From NCBI RefSeq assembly GCF_018343715.1, contig NZ_JAGYPL010000001.1:1496721-1560720 (forward strand): 64,000 nucleotides of DNA, read 5' to 3'. Position numbers and translations under genes: made by a program. Shown in pieces: positions 36,138 through 45,535 of this stretch. Positions within the stretch are counted from its first letter, which is position 1. Each line of letters starts with the position of its first letter. The DNA comes from Bacillus sp. FJAT-49711 (GTDB taxonomy: Bacteria > Bacillota > Bacilli > Bacillales > Bacillaceae_C). The notes under the pieces were generated by a model. It did not search any database and had not been told where the DNA came from. It was given only the letters and a program-made list of their open reading frames with translations.

Positions 36138-37262
36138 CTAATACGGCAATGCTACATCAATTGTTGTCCCGATTCCGAGTTCACTCCTTAGTTCAAACCG
36201 ACCATTAAGGGCTTCTACACGCTCCCTCATACTTTCTATCCCGAAAGAAGGAAGTACTTTATCTATTTCATACATAAATCCGCAACCAGAATCGCTAATT
36301 GAAAGTCTCACTTCGCATTTCGTTACTTTTATTGATACATAAACATTATCTTGACCAGAATGTCGTTTAGAATTATTAAGGGCTTCCTGGCTTATCCTCC
36401 AAAGAGCCTCCTCCACCAGGGAAGGTAATGCAAGTAATCCAGATAGCTTCGTATGAACATGAAGTCCTAACATTTCTCCATATCCTTTAATTGCTTGAAT
36501 AAGGCCTTTTTCCAAACCACTTGGCCGAAGTTGCCAGATTAAGGCCCTCATTTCTGTCAAAGCTTCTTGAGCAAGCTCCTGTATATGTTGAAATGTAAGT
36601 TTTGTTTCTGTATCTTCTGTCATCTCAACTCCGCCCCTTGCTGTTAGCGTAAGGGAAAATAATAGCTGATTAACGGAGTCATGTAAATCCCGGGCAAGTC
36701 GATTTCTTTCCCCAATAAGGGCGACCTCTTGCGCTTTCTTTGTTAATCTTACCCTCTTTATAGCAGAACCAATTTGCAAAGCAATTGATTCCAGTAATGC
36801 AAGCTCATCACGACTAAATTCCTTTTTTCCGGGAGCTGCTACATTTAGCAATCCAAATACTTCACTTCCTGAAGTTAGTGGGATGGTCGCATGGAAGGAG
36901 ATTCCTTCAGTTTCATCCTTATTTATTTTCGCAGCTTTCTCGAGTCGACGGCATTCTATAATGTTAGATGCCCTTGTCAAGCTTCCATTATGAAAACCTT
37001 CAATGCACCAACAATTGCCTCGATTTAAAGGGCGGCAATCATTTTTTGAAAGTGCGAGAGGTAAATGTTCTGCTGCTGCAACAGTATGGCGACCATTAGG
37101 TCCAATTAAAAATATCCATCCAGTTGTAACTCCCGTAACCTGTAAAAGTTTCTTTAAAACATCTGACAATAAAGGAGTGATTTCAGTTCCTTCATTCAAT
37201 AATTCAGCAATTTCCTTAAGCACTCGTAAATTGGAGTTTTTTTCATATTTTTCACGTTGCAT
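36138..37262 (-). CDS. yhcY: Sensor histidine kinase YhcY
   Basis: A 374-residue kinase without membrane helices. A GAF sensor domain spans about residues 25-170. The HisKA_3 dimerisation box is ERNRLARDLHDSVNQLLFSL near residue 190, and the ATP lid is SDSGCGF. The GAF domain holds two cysteine-rich spots (RGNCWCIEG and ECRRLE), suggesting it could bind a metal or redox cofactor; that is inference. GGAGGG precedes the ATG. First gene of the yhcY-yhcZ-azr operon. Confidence 0.92.
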   Translation of the reverse strand: MQREKYEKNSNLRVLKEIAELLNEGTEITPLLSDVLKKLLQVTGVTTGWIFLIGPNGRHTVAAAEHLPLALSKNDCRPLNRGNCWCIEGFHNGSLTRASNIIECRRLEKAAKINKDETEGISFHATIPLTSGSEVFGLLNVAAPGKKEFSRDELALLESIALQIGSAIKRVRLTKKAQEVALIGERNRLARDLHDSVNQLLFSLTLTARGGVEMTEDTETKLTFQHIQELAQEALTEMRALIWQLRPSGLEKGLIQAIKGYGEMLGLHVHTKLSGLLALPSLVEEALWRISQEALNNSKRHSGQDNVYVSIKVTKCEVRLSISDSGCGFMYEIDKVLPSFGIESMRERVEALNGRFELRSELGIGTTIDVALPY

Positions 37263-37458
37263 CTAAAATCCCTCCAGCTACCTATCTATAGTATACAAAA
37301 AAACTGCATTAGACTTTATTCTCATTATGGAGTAATTTCTTCTACAACTTTAGCCTGAATATTAATTAAATATTTGTGACATCCATGTGGGAATTTTACA
37401 TTTCTCATTTCCTCGGACTATAATTATTATAGTACAAGTTTCAGTGAGGATGAGAAAA

Positions 37459-37896
37459 ATGAATAGTAAAAATGACTCTAGAGATGGATTAATGTTTTTT
37501 GCATTTGCAATTTCGGTTATCGCTTTATTGGGAAGTCTGTATTTTTCTGAAGTTCGCAAATATATGCCTTGTGAGCTTTGTTGGTATATACGAATCATAA
37601 TGTATCCAATCGCACTCATTCTTGGAATTGCAACTGTAAGGAAGGACTATAAAGCAGCTCTTTATTCCGCTGCCTTTTCTGGAATCGGAATACCTGTTTC
37701 ACTATATCTTTACTTAATTCAAAAAGTACCATCATTTGCTGATTCTGTACCTGCCTGCGGTGTCATACCATGTACAACGCAATATATTAATTGGCTTGGA
37801 TTTATCACCATTCCTTTTCTAGCGTTGATGGCTTTTATCTTGATTTTTATTTCAAGTATATTTGTGATGAAGCGAACAAGGAGGAATATTTCATGA
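37459..37896 (+). CDS. bdbC: DsbB-family thiol oxidoreductase, BdbC-like
   Basis: A 145-residue membrane protein with four helices. Two cysteine pairs lie in outward loops: PCELCW near residue 40 and CGVIPC near residue 98. It reoxidises a thioredoxin-like partner during disulfide formation outside the membrane. The start is ATG 37459; the ATG nine bases earlier overlaps GAGG. Its stop overlaps the next start (ATGA). Confidence 0.88.
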   Translation: MNSKNDSRDGLMFFAFAISVIALLGSLYFSEVRKYMPCELCWYIRIIMYPIALILGIATVRKDYKAALYSAAFSGIGIPVSLYLYLIQKVPSFADSVPACGVIPCTTQYINWLGFITIPFLALMAFILIFISSIFVMKRTRRNIS

Positions 37897-38360
37897 AAAA
37901 AATCATTATTTTTCTAGTACTCATCATCGGATTATTTGCCGCTATTTCAGTCGTTACAAAAATGCAGCAAAATGAAAAAGCTGAAGGCAATCGTTATAAT
38001 AAGGCAGACCTCCATCCCTTAACGATCGATCAACTTGACAATCCACTTTATCAAAATGTCATTTTACCAGACGAACTTAAACAAAAGCTTGAAAAAGGAG
38101 AAGATGCGGTAGTATATTTTTATAGTCCTGAATGCTCCTACTGTAAGCAGACTACTCCAATTCTTAATCCTGTTGCTGAAAAAATGAATATCTCTTTATT
38201 GCAATATAATCTTTTGGAATTTAAGGAAGGTTACAATCAATACCATATTGAATATACGCCGACACTCGTTTACTTTAAAGGCGGCAAGGAAGAAGCTAGA
38301 ATCGTCGGGTTGAACACAGCAGAAGAGTTCGAGGATTTTTTCCAAAATAATATTCATTGA
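37893..38360 (+). CDS. Thioredoxin-like membrane-anchored protein, BdbA/BdbD type partner
   Basis: A 155-residue thioredoxin-fold protein with an N-terminal membrane anchor (residues 3-22). The active site is PECSYCKQTTP near residue 86, and the cis-proline is in EYTPTLVYF. It is coupled by four bases to the BdbC-like gene, so the two likely form one disulfide-forming pair acting outside the cell membrane. A GGAGG sits before the ATG. Confidence 0.85.
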   Translation: MKKIIIFLVLIIGLFAAISVVTKMQQNEKAEGNRYNKADLHPLTIDQLDNPLYQNVILPDELKQKLEKGEDAVVYFYSPECSYCKQTTPILNPVAEKMNISLLQYNLLEFKEGYNQYHIEYTPTLVYFKGGKEEARIVGLNTAEEFEDFFQNNIH

Positions 38361-38422
38361 GTTCAGAAAAAAGCCTAGAAAGTGTGTACATAGTTTCCAA
38401 TTTATAATTTCCTAAGCAAAGC

Positions 38423-38458
38423 AAAAGGCTGTCTATTTTTAGACAGCCTTTTGTTTTT
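38423..38458. terminator. Bidirectional terminator
   Basis: AAAAGGCTGTCTA pairs with TAGACAGCCTTTT around TTTT, with T runs on both strands, between the thioredoxin-like gene and yhcU. Confidence 0.9.
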
Positions 38459-38855
38459 ACATTAATAATTGATTTGTTGGGTTTGAGTACATACTGAAGA
38501 GTATATCAGTGTTTCCATTATTTCGAGAAATAAAATTCTCAAATGAAAAAGGAAAAAACAATCCTGATTCATTTAAAATTTCAACATTTTTTTCAAATAA
38601 TAATGTGTGCTCAGAATCGAATTGCCCTTCTAAATTTAAGATAAGAACTTGAATACTGCAGATTGCTCGAAAAGCCCCATCCAAGGTAAAAAGAGAATGT
38701 TCCTTTTGTACAGGTAAACGTAATATGTTTAGGTTTAAAAAATCTGCAATCTCACAATCATTAAAGTATTGTGGGAAAATGGAAGTATAGAAATAATTTA
38801 TAAGTTCATCCAATTTTTCTTCCTGTTCTTCCGTTGCTGCAACCACTACTTTCAT
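38457..38855 (-). CDS. yhcU: YhcU family protein
   Basis: A 132-residue soluble protein of the YhcU (DUF5365) type; N-terminus MKVVVAATEEQEEKLDELI. Divergent from yhcT, as in B. subtilis. Function unknown. Confidence 0.85.
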   Translation of the reverse strand: MKVVVAATEEQEEKLDELINYFYTSIFPQYFNDCEIADFLNLNILRLPVQKEHSLFTLDGAFRAICSIQVLILNLEGQFDSEHTLLFEKNVEILNESGLFFPFSFENFISRNNGNTDILFSMYSNPTNQLLM

Positions 38856-38961
38856 TTCTTGACCCTACCTTTTACAATTCTTTATTTTCTATTAGAATAA
38901 CATAGAATCTAGGTTGATAAGATTGGGAAAATCAAGAAACTATTTTTCAAGGAGCATAAAA

Positions 38962-39849
38962 ATGAATAGTACAAGAATGAAAATAATTATTCAAGATGAA
39001 TGGACAAGTATGAATATAGAAGAGTTATTTCGTAATATATGGGAATTTCCTAAAAAAGTAATGCATGAGTTAAGAATGGACAAAGCGGTCTCTGTAAATG
39101 GACAAGTAATAAATTGGAACACTCCGTTAAAACATAAGGATGAAATTATCATTAACTTAAGGGAATCTCACGACGTGGACACTCCATCTCCTCATCCGTT
39201 GGAAATACTTTACGAAGACGACTATTTATTGGCAGTAAATAAACCAGCTGGAATGGCGACTCATCCGAACGAAAATGAAAAAAATTCTCTCGTTAATGCT
39301 GTTGCTTATTATTTACAGAGTACAGAGCAAATACATAAGGCCCGACATATCCATCGCCTTGACAAAAATACGACTGGTGTCGTTCTGTTTGCAAAAAATG
39401 CTTTAAGCAAAGTGGTTCTTGATAAAATGCTGAATGATAGGAAAATCAAACGTACTTATTGGGCTCTAGCTGACGGTATTATCAAAAGAAGAAAAGGTGA
39501 TATAACAGCACCGATAGGAAGAGATCGCCATCATCCAACGAGAAGAAGGGTTTCCAAGACAGGGCAGCAAGCGATAACACATTATAACGTATTAGAAACC
39601 TTTTTAAAGGAAAACTTATCACTAATCGAATGTTCATTGGATACGGGTAGAACACATCAAATTCGGGTACATCTATCTTATATAGGCCATCCACTTAGTG
39701 GAGATAAGTTGTATGGCGGAAGCGCTCATTTTCAAAGACAGGCGCTTCATGCTCGTAAACTGGAATTCACTCACCCATTTACCTTAGATAACATACAGGT
39801 CATTGCACCTTTTTTGGATAATCCTCCAATATTTGAACAGTTTCTATAA
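38962..39849 (+). CDS. yhcT: RluA-family RNA pseudouridine synthase YhcT
   Basis: A 295-residue pseudouridine synthase. An S4-like N-terminus (about residues 10-75) is followed by the catalytic domain with the aspartate in HRLDKNTTGVVLFAK near residue 140 and the RTHQIRVH block near 225. The RNA target is unknown. AAGGAGC lies before ATG 38962; longer in-frame forms are rejected. Confidence 0.92.
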   Translation: MNSTRMKIIIQDEWTSMNIEELFRNIWEFPKKVMHELRMDKAVSVNGQVINWNTPLKHKDEIIINLRESHDVDTPSPHPLEILYEDDYLLAVNKPAGMATHPNENEKNSLVNAVAYYLQSTEQIHKARHIHRLDKNTTGVVLFAKNALSKVVLDKMLNDRKIKRTYWALADGIIKRRKGDITAPIGRDRHHPTRRRVSKTGQQAITHYNVLETFLKENLSLIECSLDTGRTHQIRVHLSYIGHPLSGDKLYGGSAHFQRQALHARKLEFTHPFTLDNIQVIAPFLDNPPIFEQFL

Positions 39850-39946
39850 ATGAGTTTTGCTTTAAAGTCGACAAAAACTTTTAACTTTTGACGTTTTGCG
39901 ATAAAATAATATAGGTTCATCACAATGCCATCCGGGAGGGCTAAAA

Positions 39947-40567
39947 ATGGTCTTTAAAAGAAAAAAAGATAAATTTGCTATACTACTTGAAAAGATAGCT
40001 GCCAACTTAAAAGAAAGCTCAATCTACTTTGCTGATTTTAAGCTGAATAGTAAAGAAGATACTAAAACTTTCGCAGCAAAAATGAAAGAATATGAAACAA
40101 TCGGTGATACATATGTCCATGAGATTATAAAGGAATTAAATAATTCTTTTATAACCCCTATTGAAAGAGAAGATTTACTTACACTTTCAATGATTATGGA
40201 TGATGTACTTGATGGAATGGAAAATTGTGCGGCTTTATTCGAAATGTATTCCATTGTGCATGCCGATGAGTATATGTATAAATTCGTAGATGCAATAAAA
40301 AAATGTGTGGATGAAATTGAAATTTGCATCGGTTTAATTTTCAGTAAAAAGCTGCCAGAAGTACGTCCACATGCGATTAAAATTAAAGATTATGAATCCA
40401 AATGCGATGATGTGTTAAGAGAATGTATTAAACATCTTTTCTCAGTAGAAACAGATCCGATTCGTTTAATTAAATACAAAGAGATCTATGAAAACCTTGA
40501 GAAAACAACTGACAGCTGCCAAGGCGTTGCAAATACCCTTGAAAGTATCGTCATGAAAAATGCATAA
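39947..40567 (+). CDS. PhoU-like DUF47 protein, Pit accessory
   Basis: A 206-residue helical protein of the DUF47 (PhoU-related) family, with ESSIYFADF near the N-terminus and E-x-x-x-D motifs that bind metal in PhoU. It precedes the Pit transporter by 14 bases, the standard pairing, and probably regulates it. GGGAGGG precedes the ATG. Confidence 0.9.
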   Translation: MVFKRKKDKFAILLEKIAANLKESSIYFADFKLNSKEDTKTFAAKMKEYETIGDTYVHEIIKELNNSFITPIEREDLLTLSMIMDDVLDGMENCAALFEMYSIVHADEYMYKFVDAIKKCVDEIEICIGLIFSKKLPEVRPHAIKIKDYESKCDDVLRECIKHLFSVETDPIRLIKYKEIYENLEKTTDSCQGVANTLESIVMKNA

Positions 40568-40581
40568 GGGAGTCCTATAAA

Positions 40582-41586
40582 ATGGGAATAGATTCAGTAC
40601 TTATTATTACAATTGTTATAGTTATTGCAGCCCTTGCATTTGATTTCATTAATGGTTTTCATGATACTGCAAATGCTATAGCAACAGCTGTTTCGACAAA
40701 AGCTTTGAAACCGCGCCATGCAATTGTTTTAGCAGCTTCCATGAATTTTATTGGTGCGTTGACCTTTACTGGGGTCGCACAAACTATCACGAAGGATATT
40801 GTTAATCCTTTTACATTAAATAACGGTACTACTGTAATTTTAGCGGCATTAATATCAGCTATTGCTTGGAATTTAATTACTTGGTATTACGGTATTCCTA
40901 GTAGTTCTTCTCATGCGTTAATTGGGTCTATTGCGGGTGCGGCCATTGCAGCAGCTGGATTTAGTACAATAAAATATGCAGGATTTTTAAAAATCATCCA
41001 AGCTCTTATTTTTTCACCGCTCATTGCTTTTGCCGTAGGTTTTATCATCTATACAATATTTAAAATGGAATTTAAGAATTTAAGTTTAGCAAAAACGAAT
41101 AAAGGATTTCGTTATATACAAATTGCTACAGCAGCATTACAGTCTTATACTCATGGTACGAATGATGCCCAAAAATCAATGGGTATTATAACGATGGCAC
41201 TTATCGCTAGTAATTTACATACAACTACAGACATCCCTTTCTGGGTTCAATTTTCCTGTGCGTTAGCCATGGGGCTTGGGACATCTGTAGGTGGTTGGAA
41301 GATTATTAAAACGGTCGGCGGAAAAATCATGAAAATTCGCCCAGTTAATGGAGTTGCTGCTGATTTAAGCTCCGCTTTAATTATTTTTGGTGCAACTTAT
41401 ATTCATTTGCCTGTTAGTACGACACATGTTATTACTTCATCTATTTTAGGTGTTGGTTCTTCTCATAGAATTCGTGGTGTTAAATGGGATACGGCGCAAA
41501 GAATGATTATCACATGGTTTATTACATTACCAATAACTGGATTATTAGCTGCAGCCATATACTATGTATTAAATTTATTTATGTAA
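40582..41586 (+). CDS. pit: Low-affinity inorganic phosphate transporter, PiT family
   Basis: A 334-residue PiT-family permease with about ten helices. The duplicated signature appears as GFHDTANAIATAVSTKAL near residue 25 and GTNDAQKSMGII near residue 192. Imports phosphate, probably with a cation. Cotranscribed with the upstream DUF47 gene. A weak GCCCTCC/GGAGG hairpin with six T follows. Confidence 0.93.
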   Translation: MGIDSVLIITIVIVIAALAFDFINGFHDTANAIATAVSTKALKPRHAIVLAASMNFIGALTFTGVAQTITKDIVNPFTLNNGTTVILAALISAIAWNLITWYYGIPSSSSHALIGSIAGAAIAAAGFSTIKYAGFLKIIQALIFSPLIAFAVGFIIYTIFKMEFKNLSLAKTNKGFRYIQIATAALQSYTHGTNDAQKSMGIITMALIASNLHTTTDIPFWVQFSCALAMGLGTSVGGWKIIKTVGGKIMKIRPVNGVAADLSSALIIFGATYIHLPVSTTHVITSSILGVGSSHRIRGVKWDTAQRMIITWFITLPITGLLAAAIYYVLNLFM

Positions 41587-41675
41587 TTAAAGAAGCCCTC
41601 CCTATTGTGGAGGTTTTTTATATTGTTTTTTTAGTGTGAAAAGTTAATAATAAAGATAAAGAAAGGGGAATAACA

Positions 41676-42068
41676 ATGTCTGCTCTCATTTTATTTGATG
41701 GCCAATGTAATTTTTGCAATTCAAGTGTGCAATTCATCATAAAACGGGATAATGGTGGACATTTTCAATATGCATCACTACAAAGTGAATATGGACAGTC
41801 ATTGTTGAAAAAATATAAAATCCCCGCTGATACGGATAGCTTAGTTTTGATTGAAAATAAAGCAGCATATATTAAAACGACTGCGGCTTTGCGTATTTGT
41901 AAAAAAATGAATTCCCCTATGAAATGGCTTTATCTATTTATTTTTATCCCACCACCAATACGCGATTTGTTTTATAATATATTCGCTAAATATCGATATA
42001 AATGGTTTGGAAAAACCGAAAGCTGTATGTTGCCTTCACCTGAAATTCGAAAGCGATTTTTATCATAG
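41676..42068 (+). CDS. DCC-family thiol-disulfide oxidoreductase, YuxK-like
   Basis: A 130-residue DUF393 protein. The family motif DGQCNFC is at residues 8-14, followed by the conserved RDNGGHFQYASLQS. Predicted thioredoxin-like fold; biological role uncertain. AAAGGGG precedes the ATG. Confidence 0.88.
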   Translation: MSALILFDGQCNFCNSSVQFIIKRDNGGHFQYASLQSEYGQSLLKKYKIPADTDSLVLIENKAAYIKTTAALRICKKMNSPMKWLYLFIFIPPPIRDLFYNIFAKYRYKWFGKTESCMLPSPEIRKRFLS

Positions 42069-42070
42069 TA

Positions 42071-42110
42071 GGAAAGCATTCCAATTATTTTTTGGGAATG
42101 CTTTTTAATT
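42071..42110 (+). terminator. Terminator of the DCC gene
   Basis: AAAGCATTCC and GGAATGCTTT pair, followed by TTAATTTTTT. Confidence 0.85.
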
Positions 42111-42136
42111 TTTTCTGGGGGTAATAATAATATTAC

Positions 42137-42190
42137 TTGCATATCTGCGTAAAAACGAATATTATACATAATGTATTAATAATTGTTCGC
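42137..42190 (+). promoter_or_regulatory. Promoter and inverted PurBoxes of the purine permease
   Basis: TTGCAT (42137-42142), 17 bases, TATTAT (42160-42165) form a promoter. AAAACGAATATT (42152-42163) overlaps the -10, and an inverted ATTGTTCG (42182-42189) follows after 18 bases. Paired, inverted CGAAC-type boxes about 16-17 bases apart are the PurR operator pattern in Bacillus. No purine riboswitch core is present in this leader. Confidence 0.6.
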
Positions 42191-42206
42191 CTTTGGAGGT
42201 ATATAT

Positions 42207-43505
42207 ATGTTTAAACTTAAAGAAAATAATTCGAATGTTAAAACAGAATTGATTGCTGGTCTGACAACTTTTTTAACAATGGCTTATATCATTGTCGTCA
42301 ACCCAATCATACTTAAAGATGCAGGGGTACCTTTTGAACAAGTGTTTTCAGCGACCATCATCGCAACAGTCATTGGTACCTTGTGGATGGCGGTTGCAGC
42401 GAATTATCCAATCGCCATTGCACCAGGGATGGGCCTAAATGCATATTTTGCTTATTCCGTAGTAGGTACGCACAACATTAGTTATCAAACTGCTTTCGCT
42501 GCTGTTTTTATTGCTGGTATTATTTTTATTATTTTATCATTAACACCTTTTCGTAAAATACTGATCGAAGCGATTCCTGAAAATCTTAAGCACGGGATCA
42601 CAGCTGGAATTGGTTTGTTTATTGCCTTTATTGGGATGCGTATGAGCGGGATGATTGTTGCCCACCCATCCAACCTTGTTGCGTTAGGCGACCTTCATTC
42701 ATCTGGAGTGATATTAACCCTTATTGGGCTTGCGGTCACGTTAATCCTTATGGCTTTAAGGGTACATGGCGCATTGTTTTTGGGAATGATTGTAACAGGA
42801 ATAATAGCTTATTTCACTGGTCAGCTTTCTTTCGTAGATGGGTTGGTTCAAAAGCCTTCGCTTCCTGAAGGATTAATGGTGGCGAATCCTGTTTCAGCAT
42901 TAGTAGATGTAATTCAGCATAGCTTATATGCAGTCGTCTTTTCATTTTTACTAGTGACCATATTCGATACAACGGGTACGATGATCGGTGTTGCTGAACA
43001 AGCCGGATTAATGAAAGGCGGTTCAATGCCGCGTGTACGTCAGGCTTTATTAGCAGATTCTGTTGCCACTTCAGTTGGGGCCTTGTTCGGTACTAGCCCG
43101 ACTAGCGCCTACGTGGAATCAACTGCCGGGGTTGCAGCAGGTGGAAGAACAGGACTTACTACCGTTACCGTTTCGGTCTTGTTTATCATTGCAGCCTTTT
43201 TCGGTCCGCTAGTCAGTGCAGTATCTGGAATTGCAGCTATTACATCTCCTGCATTAATTATTGTAGGAAGCTTGATGATGGGAGCGATTGCCAAAATTAA
43301 ATGGGACGAATTGGATGAGGCGTTCCCAGCATTTTTAATTATTTTGAGTATGCCGCTGACTTCCAGTATTGCAACTGGAATTGCATTAGGATTTATCTCT
43401 TTTCCAATTTTAAAAGTTGTGACAGGGAAATGGAAGGCCGTTCATCCTCTAGTATACATTTTTGCGGTATTATTCCTTTACCAACTCGTGTTCCTGCCGC
43501 ATTAA
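42207..43505 (+). CDS. Hypoxanthine/guanine permease, PbuG/PbuO type
   Basis: A 432-residue NCS2-type (AzgA subfamily) permease with 12-14 helices. Family blocks include GLTTFLTMAYIIVVNP near residue 17, IAPGMGLNAYFAY near residue 75, and TIFDTTGTMIG near residue 250. Imports purine bases. GGAGG lies before ATG 42207. Candidate PurBoxes in the promoter support regulation by PurR. Whether it is PbuG or PbuO cannot be decided. Confidence 0.9.
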   Translation: MFKLKENNSNVKTELIAGLTTFLTMAYIIVVNPIILKDAGVPFEQVFSATIIATVIGTLWMAVAANYPIAIAPGMGLNAYFAYSVVGTHNISYQTAFAAVFIAGIIFIILSLTPFRKILIEAIPENLKHGITAGIGLFIAFIGMRMSGMIVAHPSNLVALGDLHSSGVILTLIGLAVTLILMALRVHGALFLGMIVTGIIAYFTGQLSFVDGLVQKPSLPEGLMVANPVSALVDVIQHSLYAVVFSFLLVTIFDTTGTMIGVAEQAGLMKGGSMPRVRQALLADSVATSVGALFGTSPTSAYVESTAGVAAGGRTGLTTVTVSVLFIIAAFFGPLVSAVSGIAAITSPALIIVGSLMMGAIAKIKWDELDEAFPAFLIILSMPLTSSIATGIALGFISFPILKVVTGKWKAVHPLVYIFAVLFLYQLVFLPH

Positions 43506-43526
43506 TTCAATAACGTATTGTGAATC

Positions 43527-43561
43527 AGACAGCAGCTCTGTTATGGGCTCTGTCTTTTTTT
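43527..43561 (+). terminator. Terminator of the purine permease gene
   Basis: AGACAG and CTGTCT stem with an inner AGC/GCT pairing and seven T. Confidence 0.75.
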
Positions 43562-43654
43562 AGTTTCCTCTCTCGATTGTGTAGGATTCGGACGGCAAAT
43601 TCTGCTTTGAGGGATTAACTTTTTAATCAGAGGTGTGTTTCCTTTTATTTCAAC

Positions 43655-43690
43655 AAAAAAGAGGTTATTCATAATGAATAGCCTCTTCTT
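43655..43690 (-). terminator. Terminator of the tryptophan ABC operon
   Basis: On the minus strand GAGGCTATTC pairs with GAATAACCTC, followed by TTTTTTG. Confidence 0.85.
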
Positions 43691-43692
43691 TA

Positions 43693-44490
43693 TTATATCG
43701 ATAACAATGCTTTATCATCAGTCATCATTTCTCCGCGTATACGTTGGAATTCCGCCATTAGTTTATCTATGGTCAGTTCATGCTTTTTATCGGAATCGAC
43801 TTCCAAAATCACTTGTCCTTTGTCCATCATGATTAATCGATTTCCTAGATCAAGTGCTTGTTGCATATTGTGAGTGACCATCAGCGTCGTTAATTGATCC
43901 TTTTCGACTAGTTGCTTCGTTAAGTTTGTTATTAATTCCGCTCTAGAAGGATCTAGAGCCGCTGTATGCTCATCTAATAATAAAATGGACGGTTTAGTAA
44001 ATGTAGCCATCAATAAAGACAGTGCTTGCCTTTCTCCGCCAGAAAGCAACCCTACTTTCGCGTTTAGGCGATTTTCAAGATTTAAATGAAGTGATTCTAG
44101 AGAATCCCGGAAAAACTCCCGCCTTTTTTTATCCACACCTATCCTAAGACCTCTTTTTTTATTACGTGAATAGGCCATGGCAAGGTTTTCTTCAATTGTC
44201 ATATTCGGAGCCGTGCCCGCCATTGGGTCTTGAAACACTCTCCCGATAAACTGTGATCTCTTAAATTCAGGAAGCTTCGTAACATTTTTCCCATCTATAA
44301 GTACATTACCGAAATCAGGTGTCAACGCTCCAGAAATCATATTCATTAAAGTCGATTTTCCAGCACCATTACTGCCGATAACTGTTACGAAATCACCTGA
44401 CTTTAGTTCCAGATTAATTTGATCAAGTGCTATTTTCTCATCAAGTGTTGCTTCATTAAAAATTTTATTAATCTGTTCTAGCTTCAGCAA
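43693..44490 (-). CDS. ABC transporter ATPase, predicted tryptophan importer (TrpZ-like)
   Basis: A 265-residue ABC ATPase: Walker A GSNGAGKSTLM near residue 38, signature LSGGERQALSLL, Walker B SILLLDEHTAALD (histidine where most have proline). Third gene of a binding protein-permease-ATPase operon. I place the start at TTG 44490, giving MLKLEQINKIF, which fits the family start; GGGGAGGGG lies just upstream. It overlaps the permease stop by 23 bases. Confidence 0.82.
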   Translation of the reverse strand: MLKLEQINKIFNEATLDEKIALDQINLELKSGDFVTVIGSNGAGKSTLMNMISGALTPDFGNVLIDGKNVTKLPEFKRSQFIGRVFQDPMAGTAPNMTIEENLAMAYSRNKKRGLRIGVDKKRREFFRDSLESLHLNLENRLNAKVGLLSGGERQALSLLMATFTKPSILLLDEHTAALDPSRAELITNLTKQLVEKDQLTTLMVTHNMQQALDLGNRLIMMDKGQVILEVDSDKKHELTIDKLMAEFQRIRGEMMTDDKALLSI

Positions 44491-45517
44491 CAGGCTTCCC
44501 CTCCCCTTTTTCAAACTTGGAAAGAGCAGCTAGTCTCTCTGCATTGCGCTTCGCTTTTCTTTTCTTTTCTCTACTTTTTTCGAACATTTGCGGAACGATT
44601 AAAGCTAAAATAACAATAATAGCTGTAATCAGTTTCATATCTCCCGTATCGAGCAATTTAACTCTAAGAGCAAGGCCAAGCACAATTCGATAAATAATCG
44701 CACCAGCGACGACTGCAAGGGTCGTTCTCACGATTGTTTTAGTCCCAAATATCGCTTCTCCGATAATGACTGAAGCAAGTCCTATAATAATCATCCCAAT
44801 TCCCATTCCAATATCCGAAAACTTAGAATACTGGGCAATCAATGCACCTGAGAAAGCGACTAATCCATTTGAGATTCCTAAGCCGAGAATGATCAAATTA
44901 TCGGTATTGGCCGAAAAACTTCTAATCATTCGTCTATTATCACCGGTAGCGCGAATAGCAAGGCCTACTTCAGTTTGTAAAAACCAGTCAGCAATAAATT
45001 TAATTAATAATGTTACTAAAATCATTAGGAAAAAGATTCCCCATGTTTTAGGTAAAAACTGAACGCCTAAATTGGAGAAAAATTGATTTAAAGCTGAATC
45101 GATTCCAAGAGATCCCCAAAACTGATCGAACTTTGAAAATATAGTATCCTCTTTCATTAAAGAAATATTAGGCCGCCCTACTGAATTCTCTGTAGTCAAT
45201 CCCATAATTCTTAAGTTGATAGAATATAAGGCAATCATCATTAAAATACCCGATAACAAGGCATTTATTTTTCCTTTTGTATGCAAAAGACCTGTTATAC
45301 AACCTGCCAAAAAGCCCACTATAAGGGCCGATAAAGTTGCAATAATCGGGTGATATCCGAAAAAAATCATGGTAGCAGCTGTACTTGCACCAGTAACAAA
45401 GCTCCCATCGACAGTTAAGTCTGGAAAATCAAGCACTCGGAATGTAAGATACACTCCAAGTGCCATAATAGCATAGATGATTCCTTGCTCTACGGAGCCG
45501 AACATTGCTGCAAACAT
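44468..45517 (-). CDS. ABC transporter permease, predicted tryptophan importer (TrpY-like)
   Basis: A 349-residue permease with eight or nine helices, related to branched-chain amino acid permeases. Conserved stretches include LGVYLTFRVLDFPDLTVDGSF near residue 20 and ATGDNRRMIRSFSANTDN near residue 210. The C-terminus is a basic, Lys/Arg-rich tail of about 40 residues. It starts 18 bases after the binding protein gene and overlaps the ATPase gene. Confidence 0.85.
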   Translation of the reverse strand: MFAAMFGSVEQGIIYAIMALGVYLTFRVLDFPDLTVDGSFVTGASTAATMIFFGYHPIIATLSALIVGFLAGCITGLLHTKGKINALLSGILMMIALYSINLRIMGLTTENSVGRPNISLMKEDTIFSKFDQFWGSLGIDSALNQFFSNLGVQFLPKTWGIFFLMILVTLLIKFIADWFLQTEVGLAIRATGDNRRMIRSFSANTDNLIILGLGISNGLVAFSGALIAQYSKFSDIGMGIGMIIIGLASVIIGEAIFGTKTIVRTTLAVVAGAIIYRIVLGLALRVKLLDTGDMKLITAIIVILALIVPQMFEKSREKKRKAKRNAERLAALSKFEKGEGKPVAEARTD

Positions 45518-45535
45518 ATAAGAATCATCTCCAAT

